Below, one piece after another: positions 37,869-48,800 of a DNA stretch of 64,000 bases. The position numbers and the translations under genes are program-made. Origin of the DNA: Oxyruncus cristatus. Its lineage: Eukaryota; Chordata; Aves; Passeriformes; Cotingidae. Each line of letters opens with the position of its first letter. Positions within the stretch are counted from its first letter, which is position 1. The stretch lies in NCBI GenBank assembly GCA_013399855.1, contig VXAY01006782.1, positions 1,702,130-1,766,129 of the forward strand. Reading direction: 5' to 3'. Below the pieces are notes generated by a model. The model saw nothing but the letters and a program-made list of their open reading frames with translations, made no database searches and was not told the origin of the DNA.

Positions 37869-40800
37869 CTACAATGGAGAAAATAACTAATGTTTGTTAA
37901 TTAGATTATACTCTCTCCTGAACATTAGAACATGAGAAACCATCCCCTTAGTGGAAGCAGCTAGCCTGCTTCACAGGCATCTGATCTTTTTTTCTTGCCT
38001 GTTTTGAAAGCAAATATCCCAAATACTTGCATAAATCCACATTCACAAGGATATTTGCACTCACGGCCCTTAGTTGGGAAAATTATGTCCTCACTGAATA
38101 GGCTGGCCAAACTGTCTAGGTTACTAGTAAAAGGTAGGGAGGAGGAACAACAGCTTTTTCAAGAAAAACAAACATTTTTAACTAGTCCATAGCAGCCCAG
38201 ATAATAAGTTCATACTTCCAACTACTGTGTGTCGCAAGGATGCCTTTTAAAAGAATAAAAGCTATTAGAAGAAACAGATAAAGATTTTAAAGTAGGGAAA
38301 AAATAGCATATTGAAAGTTCTCGAGGTCTTTGAAGATATTTGAGAAGAAATCTAAAAGCAACCCCCCAAAAACCCCAGTTTCTCACGTGTCTAATTAGTC
38401 TCTTCATTTATATACTTCAAAATGGCCCATTTTCCTGCAATGACATACAGCTCCACATCTGAAGTCTGATGTTTTTTAAGGCTGGTGAGATTTAGACTAA
38501 TCTGTAGGAAAAGTGCAATTTGCCCTTCTTAATTGAGTTAAACACTCAAGTTAAAAGAAACATTGGCTGTAAATTTTTTAGTGTTTGGTCTAATCAAAAT
38601 TTTCTCCCTCATTTGAAGGAGAATTGGAGCTTGCCTTCTTCAAGGTACAGCTGGGATGAGTTTGTTACTAAAGGGTATTTTAAGTCTCATTCAGCATTAT
38701 TATTTTTAAAAGTCTTTTTTTCCTATTCAGTTTTTATCTTGAATGTCTTATCCACAGATCAGCATTTTCAACTGTAGTTTTGTTTCCTAGTATCATTGCA
38801 CTTTACTAAGGTTTATCTTCATCCAGTTCCAGACACAATATTATCTCATTCATCCACATTAAATCATGTTCTTTGTAGTTTTTACATTTTAATTAAGACA
38901 TTCAATAACAAGACCAATGCTAACATCTCCGCGTTTAGTTGCCAACAGCTCTATTTGGCTGAAACATTTCTGATTTTTCTGACCTTTGTCCTGTGTCTTG
39001 TGCAACTACCAAAGCATCCTGTGCAGCTGCGTCACATAAATTAAATAAGCTGTGTGATTTATAAGACTTCCAGTAACTTGAAAGCAATCCCTTTGGTACT
39101 TCTGATGCAGCTGCTTCTCTCTATTGTATCCCGCTACTTGCCAGAAAACAAAACAAACCAAAAAATCAAAACAAAAACCCCCTAATGTTCAGCAACAGAG
39201 TACAATTAGGAAAAAAAATTTCCTTTTTTTGGATGCTTTTTTTTTCTCACTATGGCCTGTTCTGGCCACCCTCGCTCCTGTTTTTCTTCGGGACTTTCCT
39301 GTTGTAGGTAATTCTCCTCAGCAATGAGAGGAAGGTTGCCATAGGAGTTTCAGACATTTATGCATTTCAAAAGAGAAATATTCTGTCTTGAAAGTCTTGC
39401 TCATAACGGATGAAAGCATTAGGCACTTATATTTGCAGCTGCTACAAAACCTGCCCATCTATTTCACTACAGCATCTGGAAGTCCTTTGGTCAATCAGCC
39501 AAAGTTTTCACCAAAATCCATGAGAACTCCATGAGAACCAAGCAGGGGAAATGCTGTTAGGTTAAGCCAAACCCCTTCGGAACAACTGATAAAAAAGTTT
39601 TTTGATTAGCTTTAGTGAGATCTGATACCCCCCACATTCGCCACTTGACTCTATGAATTATCTTCATGGCTATTGCAGATTTGTAGATGCAGCTTCCCTT
39701 CTAATCCCTGGTGGGCACGGGAATGGTCTGTGAGTCTTTACGGTCCATCCACCAATTTTCAGTCTATGTATCCAGACATATGAAACTAACAGCAAAACCA
39801 AGAAATACATAGAAGTATTTATCAGAAATTTATTAGCTTTATTAGAAAGTGGTGGTTTAATTTATAGCTAGCCTTTTACACATTGCTTACATTATGCTAT
39901 ACATAAAAAAAAAAGGCGGCCACATCAAAAACTCAACTGCTTTTTTTTTCCTTTTTACTCTCCACAGTGCTATTAATGTGTTACTGGCATTGGCTGCTCT
40001 CACTTCTAACATGCTCAAGGTAATTTAACTATATTGCCTGCCAGTCTCAGCTTTTGCTAAGGACAGGCATTCAGCCTCTGAGGATGATTGTTAGGTTGGC
40101 CTTTGTTCCCATTTCTCTCCAATTTTTCATAATTTGAGACAGAAGAAAAATTCATTAACTATTTTCATAATACCACTATAGTGGTAGTTTACCACTATCC
40201 AAAATCTTTATACTCAGCTATAAGTACTTAAGTACTCCTTCCAGTCCACGCAGTGCTTTTCTCTGCTCCTTTTATTCTCATCCCATTTTTCTTGCTAAAA
40301 TGCATATTATCAGGGAGTACTTCAGTATTTCAGCTTTTCAATAATCTTAATTGTATTTATTTCCTCTCCGTGCTTGTCTTTTTTCTCAAACTCCCTTACA
40401 ATCATGTCCTCAGAGACTAAATAGGAGTGATGAACACTTTACTGCCAAGGCCAATTTGCCAGTGCTGTTCAGATCTACAGACCTCTCTCCTACAAATGCA
40501 TCCACGGGTATGATCTAAAAGAAAAACAGCCTAAGATCGCATTTTGCATGCTGTAGGCTGGCCAGGCTGGAAGGGGAAGTGTGATATCCTACAAGTTTAT
40601 CTGGCACTCAAAATCCATTAGCTGATCTTCTTATTGTGGTGATAGGGGCTGACCCACTATCAAGTGCTACAAACAGCCTTGGACACTTAAACAAGTGCCA
40701 TTTATTGACTGCGACTAGTGAAAGTAATTTTGTTTCAGATTAACAGGAATGTGTTCACAGCTGAACTAGAGCAACCTGAGAGCTCATGAAATCCCTGTGC

Positions 40801-41174
40801 TGGTCTCAGTCACGTAACAATCTCATTTAAGCAATGCATATTTGGCAAGCACCAGCTTGCTGTCACCTGCTGACCAGTCTCTTCAGGAACTGTACTGAGA
40901 CTCACGGCCACACTTCACCTACTTGTGACCCACCTTAATCCAGACAGTCCCAAGAAATTCACATCTCTGCCTGTGTCACGCAGCCTAACTTTCTACCCCG
41001 CCTCAAGCTCAGTACAAAGAAAAAGGGTAAATTTCTAAGCGTAAAATGTGTTCCAAATGTAGTGTGCTCATGCTTCATGATTTCAAGGCTGAGTAATATG
41101 AGGGTATTTAAAAGCAAACAGGCAGATATTACAGACCTGCTGTGATATATTTATTTAAGAAGATAAAGACATAC
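37869..41174 (-). other. MARVELD3-like: MARVELD3-like intron
   Basis: Intron of 3.3 kb, donor GCAAG|GTATGT and acceptor CCATTGTAG. It includes a perfect 16-bp palindrome at 40171-40186. No transposon or exon recognised. Confidence 0.72.
40171..40186. repeat. 16-bp perfect palindrome
   Basis: TACCACTATAGTGGTA is its own reverse complement, and a further ACCACTAT half-copy lies at 40191-40198. It could be a dimeric-factor site or chance. It is intronic. Confidence 0.85.
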
Positions 41175-41290
41175 CTTGCGTTGTATGGGTATGGTTTTCC
41201 CGCTCTTCTGTTTTCTTTGTATCTATCGGATCTATGGTTCTCATGGTGCCTGTATTGCCTATCTTGGTATTGACTCCCGGCAGGAGACAT
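41175..41290 (-). CDS. MARVELD3-like: MARVELD3-like protein, first coding exon
   Basis: Starts at ATG 41290-41288 and encodes MSPAGSQYQDRQYRHHENHR and 18 further residues (SDRYKENRRAGKPYPYNA), plus two bases of a split Arg before GTATGT. The composition (Arg, His, Tyr, Asn, Gln rich) resembles the hydrophilic, arginine-rich cytosolic N-terminus of MARVELD3, but it is much shorter than I remember for the human protein. An in-frame TAG lies upstream within the likely exon (acceptor CTCTGACTCAG|GAAG, exon edge at 41330), so 41290 is the natural start and 41291-41330 would be 5'UTR. If the acceptor TTTTAG (edge 41317) were used instead, the frame could extend upstream. Confidence 0.72.
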
Positions 41291-41330
41291 CTTGTTTCTC
41301 AGGTGTATTCTTTCTTTCTAAAATAACTTC

Positions 41331-42547
41331 CTGAGTCAGAGAAATAAAACCGGTTCATTTTATAGCTCCCCTTAAAGTTATTCATTGATCAGCACTCACT
41401 TCCATTTCAAGCTGATTCAAGAATTAGTACAGACGTCCTTAAGAAGTGAAGGAAGTAAAACCCTTTAAACTACAAGTGAGGTAACTTCATTAAAGCAGGA
41501 AGATTTTCTTTATGTTTTCATCAAGTAAACGTAATGCTTCTATACTCAACATTTATTGTGCTTGGCTTATTTACTAGGTCTGCTCTGACTCTCCTGCCTT
41601 TGCTGCCAGGACAAGGCATGGTGTCCACCAAGAACACGAATCTTGGCTTGTCTAATGTCGACTCTTACACAAAATACTAAGCCCAGCAAGTGCCTTGGAT
41701 AAGCATGCACATAGCTGCCACCAGTGGCAGGGCAAGCCTGAAAGGGCAGGCTGTGACCTTTGTCCTGGGAGTTTCTGAGAGCACCCAGAGGTGTAAACAA
41801 AGTCAGTACCAAATGCTGCCTGTGATTTGCATAAACAGTAGGTACGGGCAAAGCTGTGCTGGGCCGAAAGTAAGTTGACGAGAAGATACACTCTGATAAT
41901 TTCGTGTTAAATATTACCAGGATATAATTTCTTGCGTCTTTACCTTTTCAAGTTTGGTACAACTAAGCCCAAACCTGTAAAATAGGGAAACGCAGACTTC
42001 AAACATCGGAGTAATCCTTATTCTCATTTGCCTTCACCACAGCCCTTCAGCAACCCTGCAGAAACGCCTGCAGTCATTTTAATTCAGACTGATCAAGCTG
42101 AGGGCTTGCTTAATGACTTCCCTCCATCTCCTTAGGGTGTTATACAGTAAATAAATATAAATATAATATTTAAAAAATATTAATTTTTATTTGTTTACAT
42201 CTAACAGCGAAAGAGACAGCGCCTTCCCCAGAGGCGGCTCAGCTCCTCTGCTCCGGGGAGAAGCCATTCCGCAGCCGCGGCCTTTCCCCACGGGAAAGGT
42301 TCCCGGTGTCGGTCCCGCCGCCACAGCGCCACCACAGCGAGCCGAGACCCCCTTCGCCACCCGGGGCTGGCCCTGCCATGGCCGCAGCCCTGCCACGGGC
42401 TCTGCCCCGCCACAAATGGCGCACACCGGGCGCCTCCCGCCGGGGAAGGGGGCGTCCCCTTCTCTGCCCACCCTCCGCCTGCTCCTCTGGAAAGAGCCCG
42501 TCCCTCGGCACCCCGAGGGCCAAGGCCAGCGGCCCCCCAGCCCTCAC
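41331..42547 (-). other. MARVELD3-like: probable first intron of the MARVELD3-like gene
   Basis: Lies between the CpG-island exon donor (CAG|GTGAGG) and the acceptor TTTTATTTCTCTGACTCAG. No exon seen. The ORFs at 41567-41891 have no support. The low-complexity AT stretch near 42140-42190 ends sharply at the CpG island. Confidence 0.55.
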
Positions 42548-42696
42548 CTGAGGGGAGCGCCGACCTCCGTCCCCCCCGGCAGCAGCTCCCGGGAGTAGCC
42601 GGGACGGCCCGCCCGTGCCCGGCCCCGCTCCCACCTCCGCCCGCCCTCCCGCGGCGGCCCGGCCCAGGTGCGGCCCTGCCCGCGCACTGCGGGGAT
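42200..42696 (-). promoter_or_regulatory. MARVELD3-like: CpG island, probable MARVELD3-like promoter
   Basis: A sharply bounded, strongly GC- and CpG-rich block (many CGG, GCCGC and CCCGCCC motifs) in otherwise AT-rich DNA. It contains GC-box-like runs and an ATGGCG element near 42416 that weakly resembles a YY1 site. It lies 1-1.4 kb upstream of the first coding exon on the - strand and contains a good - strand splice donor. No TATA box is evident. Open frames across it on both strands are typical of GC-rich DNA and are not called genes. Confidence 0.7.
42548..42690 (-). other. MARVELD3-like: probable non-coding first exon of the MARVELD3-like gene
   Basis: The - strand reads CGCTCCCCTCAG|GTGAGGGC, a near-perfect splice donor inside the CpG island. 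The transcription start is not visible, so the right boundary is approximate. The nearest good acceptor upstream of the coding ATG is at 41331-41332. An open frame runs through this exon, but with that acceptor it is out of frame with the ATG at 41290. Confidence 0.5.
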
Positions 42697-43145
42697 CAGG
42701 GTCACGGAATCAGTTATGTTGGAAAAGACCCCCCCGAGACCATCCAGTCCAACCTATGACCCAACACCACCATGTCAGCTGGACCATGGCACCAAGTGCC
42801 ACGTCCAGTCTTTCCTTAAACACCTCCAGGGATGGTGACTCCACCACCTCCCTGGGCAGTCCATTCCAATGTCTAATCACCCTTCTCGTGAAAAAATTTT
42901 TCCTAATGTCCAAGGAAAACCTCCCTTGGCACAGTTTGGGACTATGTTTTCTTGTCCTGTTGCTAGTTACCTGAGAGCAGAGATCAACCCCCACCTCGAT
43001 ACAACCTCCTTTCAGGGGTTGTAGAGGGCAATAAGGTCACACCGAACCTTCTTTTTTCCAGGATGAACAATCCCAGCTGCCTCAGCCGCTCCTCATAGGA
43101 CCTGCGCTCCAAACCCTTCACCGCTTTCATTTCTCTTCTCTGGGC
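42697..43145 (-). mobile_element. CR1 LINE 3' fragment abutting the CpG island
   Basis: On the - strand: GAGCGGCTGAGGCAGCTGGG, CCTCTACAACCCCTGAAAGG, TTGGACATTAGGAAAAATTT, TGGACTGCCCAGGGAGGTGG, ending GGACTGGATGGTCTC and TTTTCCAACATAACTGATTC. This is the standard CR1 tail order, 5'-truncated. Its 3' end sits within a few bases of the GC-rich block. Confidence 0.95.
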
Positions 43146-45684
43146 AACAAAGGGGAAGGAGGGCTGTGGGAGCGGGCTGGTGTCTGGGAGTGTTGACAAC
43201 CCAAGCTTTGTTTAATTTAATAAAAGGAGGTCCTAATGCCCAGCAGTGCTGAGGAAGAATCTGGTAACCCCCAGAGGATATAAAACCTGAAGGTTAATAA
43301 AGTTGAAATTCAAGGTCCCCACAGGTTGCCTGATTGGTTTTCTAAAGCCACCTCCATTGAGTGCCAGGATTCAGGGCAGAAAGCCCCGCAGGACAAGGTG
43401 TGAAGAGGAAAGAAGGTAAAAGAAAATGGGGGAAACTTGTATTATGCTAGACAGGTTGAACATGGAGGTAAACAGCTAAATTCTCCTCTGGTGCAGAGCC
43501 ACGTTTTGGATAACCAACCATTTGAATGCATGCAGCCTTCTTTCTTGGTGGTCTGCTGAAAGCCCTCACTGTGGTGTATCTGCAGGGGCTTTGTTGACTC
43601 ACTGCCAACCTGTGATGTTTCTCTTACAGAGGAACAACATGTTGGTCCCCTTAGGATGCTTTCTGATGCTTTTTTGGGGGGTTTATAATCTCCTTTTGGA
43701 GAGAGCCTAGACAGGGCCCTTGAACCTGCACTGCAACAAATGGCATGTTGGTTGTGTAGTTCTGTACACAAAAGCAATCTGCCCCTGTGAAACAGGACAG
43801 TGGTGTTAACATGGCACTATGCCTGACTAATCTTGAGCCTTGGAAAGCTTCCCTAGGTGGTGGCACTACCCTGAACAAGAGCTGGGACCATAAAATCCCT
43901 TTTTTTCCCAGGGCTTTCATTGCAGTATGCTTGGGGTACCAGCACTTCATGGATTTGGCCTTACGATACGTAACTGTTAGTGTAGTCCCATGCTAGAGCT
44001 AAATCCAAAATCCCCTGTAAGTAACATGCAGGTATCAGAGAAGCTGCTGTCCCCTAAAATGAGGAGATACAAGAACTGAATGCTCAAGGCATGTGTTTTG
44101 AACTGTGGTAAGACTGTGATTCCCAGCTCTGGGTGAGCTGTGTTAACAGCTTCTTTTGCTGTTTACCATTCTCACCTCGCCTAGACCTCTTCTGCTGTTA
44201 CTGCCTTCAAATGTACAGCTCAGCTCATCTTCTCCTCTCCAACTTGCACGAACCCTAGTGCTTGCTTGATCACATAATAATCCAATTCAACTTGCTCTCC
44301 AGCCAAAACGAATTTACTTTCTGCTGTTTTAGTGAGTTGAATTGGCTTTGTGCTGCAATCAAATGTGTGCTGGAGCAAGGGCTTGGCAAAAGTACATGTC
44401 CCACAGGGAAGAAACTGGGGGAGGGATGAGGGAAGAGGGCTACCTCTCTTGGCAGCACTGACTGGTGGATGTAACTGAAGCCCTAATGTGAAGTTGCAGT
44501 TTGAGACACTACTACCCATCAGTTAAGTCGCTATGCCTTCTCAATTTGTGGCTGTCATCTGGCTAGCAAAGGCAGCCTGACAGCAGGAGTGGTTTACTGT
44601 TTTGTAGTTCTGTTTTTAATTCCTACTGTTTCTGTTTAAAGGTCATTTAGGCTAGTTTGGCATATTTTATCCTGAAGATGAGGGTGCTGCATGAATTCCG
44701 TTCTCCTGTCTAGATGACAAACATTTGGGAAATAGGTTCATCACTTGCATCCAGCAGAAGATATCTGCTCTTGATGGGGGGCATGAGGAATTACAGCTCC
44801 CTTTTGGTGGGCAGGTTTTAGACAAACAGTCAAAAAATCACAGGAAGACACTGCTGGAAACAAACTTTTTTGGAGGGGCTGAAATATGGAAATATGCTTG
44901 ACAGTCACTCTTTACAGTATAACTAGTAATTTTGTTAAAGCATTTCTCTTTCTGGGCTGAAAGGGTTCAGTTGTAGCCATTTTGGTTTGCTGGAAGATTG
45001 GGTGGAACTGAAAGGATATGATTATGGACTGGGTAAAATTCAGTGAAGCTGATGAGCACAGTAAGTGTTTAAAAAGTAGTTAAATTCATTATGGAACCAG
45101 GTAGTTGAAATAACAGGGTCACAACCAACACAGAATTACATGGTGAAATCTACATAAAAAAACTTCATGACATAAGGGGTTTTCCCTAGGAATTCATAAA
45201 GCGAACACAGGGTTGGTAGTGATTGCTGGGCTTGCCTATATATGACACAAGAATCAGTGAAACAAGCCACAGAAAATGGTGTTGATGAGGGGGAAGCATC
45301 CAGAGGTATCAGTAGAAACATATCTCTAAGGAGAAAGTCATAAAGGGATTGGATATGGTACTGTCTACATTTGAATGAGAACCACAAAGGAAAAAGATGT
45401 GATTATTTGTTCTTACCTTATTGCAGGTAAAAGGCTGCTGTGTTATATGTAAGCAGATAAGTTTCTGTCAGAGGTATACTTGATTCTGTCATCAATTTCT
45501 CCTTTAAATAGAAATAACCTTTGGGACTGAATTTTGGCTAGTTGATGAAATCCAGGGGACTGATGTGCAGAAAATCAAGTGTGAATAATTTTGATATTTT
45601 TTTTTTTCTGGTAATTTACTTGAGTAGGTCACATCTGTGTCTTGGATCAGCAAAGTCCTGGATGCTTACTCTAGTCTAACAAAA

Positions 45685-45720
45685 TAAACCAAACCAAACC
45701 AAACCAAACCAAACCAAAAA
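45685..45720. repeat. (AAACC)n microsatellite
   Basis: About six to seven AAACC units in direct tandem, ending in an A run. It lies about 70 bases before the CAGG array. Confidence 0.95.
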
Positions 45721-45789
45721 ACCCTAAAAACCAATCTAGGTATAGGGTACAAAGTGCTATAAATAGACCTTCAGGGACAGATTTCTCCA

Positions 45790-45790
<1 letters not shown>

Positions 45791-45843
<53 letters not shown>
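45791..45843. repeat. (CAGG)n microsatellite, about 13 units
   Basis: Uninterrupted CAGG tetranucleotide array ending at GGGCACC. Its purity suggests it is length-polymorphic. It is not in any coding or UTR sequence I can see. Confidence 0.95.
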
Positions 45844-45846
<3 letters not shown>

Positions 45847-48800
45847 CCACTGGAGTCTGTTCAGTCTGACAGGAACACTAAGCTCCTGAAATCAGCAGGA
45901 CTAAAATTAGCTTTGGAACACTTTTTTCTGCCCTCGTGGTGTTGCTTTTATATGAAATCTGTTGTTTATTATTATAAACAACACAAAAATATTTGGGTTG
46001 AAGGCTTTTATTTCTTTTTTCTTTTCTTAAGGAGATTTTGAAATCCCTGGTCTTTGGAATGGGAGGTAAATTGAATTTGAGAACCAAGTATTTGGTTGTG
46101 TGTTGGTCAAGTTTTTTCTTTCCCAGTGAGAAAAAAAGTCACAACACCAAAAATTGCTTCAGCCAAAGAAGTGTAAACAGTCACAAATGATTTAACATTA
46201 ATATTGTATCCTTGGTGTGTGTTATTACAAATACTTATTTTTAAAAGCAATGGAACCAGTCCTAGGCCTTCTTTTATTGTTGTCTTTGGTAACGTGTGAA
46301 TTGTTTAGTTGGTAGTTGTTTCTCTCACAAGGCTGAGTCCTTTCCAGCATCTTCTGAGCAATTGCCTGGTTCTGATTTAAATACCTACAATAGCTTTCTG
46401 AAAGTGGCATTTTGTCTCACTGAATCTAGGCTCTGACTGGGGAATAGTCAACTTCTGGGACACATCCAAAACAGGCTAAAGGCAGTGAGGATGTTTCTAT
46501 TGAAGCCTTGAATCCTAAAAGGCTGTTATCTGTGGGCCCCTTCATATTTATATCAGCTTGAAGTACGGAGCCGTAACACCAGCCTCGGTAATGCTCTGCA
46601 TCACCACAGCTGTCAGTTTCATGCTGACTTTCCTCAAATTCTGCTCTTGCTGGCCACCCAAGCTGTATCTGAAACCTTATAATTCATTTTCTTTTTCCCT
46701 GTTCCTAAGTGGAGTTGTAGCAGGCTAAAGCCATTTTTCTCCTTCTAAAATGTTGAGCGAAACCAAACTGGCTTTTGAAATCTGAGAAACTGTTAGCATT
46801 AAAATTTCTCCCTCATTTCTTAACAGTCCCTTCTCACAAATTCCATCTATGTCATACTGGACTTGGGGGAACCCCAGTCTGTGTAGATCTTGGAGACTAT
46901 CTGCAACCCCATACTTAGTTTTCCATAATAATTTGCCACTTAAATGCAAATCTAAAAGTATTTCAGGACTGAAATTTGCTTTCAGAGGACTTTTAGATCC
47001 TGTGTAGATCACTGCAATCTTGATTGCTCTTAAATTCACACTGGTGGACCTTTGTGAGGTGCCTTTGTGTTGACCATCCCGGAGGTCTCAGTAGTCCTGG
47101 GCTTCTGATTCTGTGTGCCAGCTTGCAAATTGCATTGAAGCAAGAGCAGCTATCTGGAAGCCCAGGCCACTTTCCCGTGTCTTGGCATGAATATATTGCA
47201 TTCCATTTTATATTAGTAAAATATGTATGAAGTTTTATTAACATGGAGGGGCTCTTGCTCTTTCACAAGAGGGAGGAATTATGAGCAGCCTGCCTTTTCT
47301 CTGATTTAATCTGCTCTCCAATCTAGTGTTTTTCTTTTCTCATCTGGACATAGATAAAATCCAATAACAGGGTATTTGTTTTGTGGTCAAAACTATCAGG
47401 GCTGGAGTCAACACTCCTGGCAGTCATTGGAAAGATTTCTTGTGCATAGAAAATTTATGAATACATGAAGATCTGGCCTTAAAAGGTATTCAAGCATTTT
47501 CTTCCCGATCAAAACACAAAATCCCGTGTAGCTCTGAGCTATTTACATCTGGTCGGTCTGTCTGGAGCTTTAACATTGGCAATTATGTGCGTTAAGAAGG
47601 GAAAAGAGGCATTAAATTTAGGCGTCCAGTTCATGCAAACAATTTGTCACACGTTCTTTTGACCTCCAGAAAAAGAAATGCAACAGTGGCATCCTGTGGC
47701 CCTAGCAGTTCATGGCAGGTGGGTTTGGTTTAGGGCAGAATCTGCCACCGAGGTCTTCCCGCACTGAGTGGGAAACGGATCAGGTTATTTCTTAGTTAGT
47801 TTACAGAAGAAGCCCACAGTATTTCAGCTCAGTGCACATTTAAAATCTATTCAACTGGAGTTTCCACTAATTTACCTTATCCTGCTGCTTATTTTTCTAC
47901 CAAACACCTTAGTGTTTGGGAGAGAGGGGATGACTTCAGTTACCCACCAAAGAGACAGGACTTCTGCATTGCTGTCTTTGTGCTGATGAACATCTCCTCC
48001 AAAAATAGGAATACAGGAGAGGCTGCAAGCGTCCTGTTCCTAATTAACCCACAGTTTAGTGCAGCATACTTGATCTAAAAATGAGTGTTTCAGGGAAGTC
48101 CGATGAAGAGAAGACTAATAAGAACTGTTTTCCCTTGCACCTACATCATACCCAAGCGGTCCCTCCCACACACTGTATGTGGGTCTCTTGGGTTTTTCAA
48201 AGTCCTGGCCTTAACTTGTTTAACTTGGACAGCCTGTGGTTTGCTTACCTCCTCACCAGCAGATATTGGCAGCCGTGACCACCAGGCTCTCTACAAAAGC
48301 TTGCAGGCATGCCAGAAGGCACGTTAACGAGGAACATACAGACTCACCTGCACTCATGTGGGCAACTGGCCAGGAAGCTGCTGATGGCCTCGTTTTTACT
48401 TCTTCTCCTCCTGGTTTTACAGTGACTTCTCTTCTGTAAGAGAGGAGATATTAAGGTGGTGTCTTTTAAAGCCTCTTCCTACTTCTTACCTTTGTACATA
48501 GAGGTGTAAATGCTGTTGAAGGCTCAGCATCAGGAAGGAGTGGGGGGAAAATGAAACAACTTTCTTTGGTTTAGTTTTGCATTTTCTTGTATTCGGGAGG
48601 CTCTGCGTGTTTTGAGTCATCTACCTTGAGAACTGGAAAAGCAGAGTAGGGGCAAGGTTGTCCTCTGTTGCATGTGTGCGGAAAAACTTGAGGGCATTCA
48701 GTTTTCTGTTGTGCAGGAAAGTCACCATGAGGTGGCTGAAGCAGGGGGGCAGGGGAACAAAACCAGCAGCAGGCAGGGGCTTAATTGTTGCCTTTAACAA

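Noticed and set aside
42187..42634. Several 70-135 codon frames on both strands in the CpG island
   Set aside because: Long frames are expected in stop-poor GC-rich DNA. They overlap each other on both strands and show no known domain.
42710..42994. 94-codon - strand frame resembling a protein
   Set aside because: It lies wholly inside a CR1 tail and is non-coding 3' LINE sequence.
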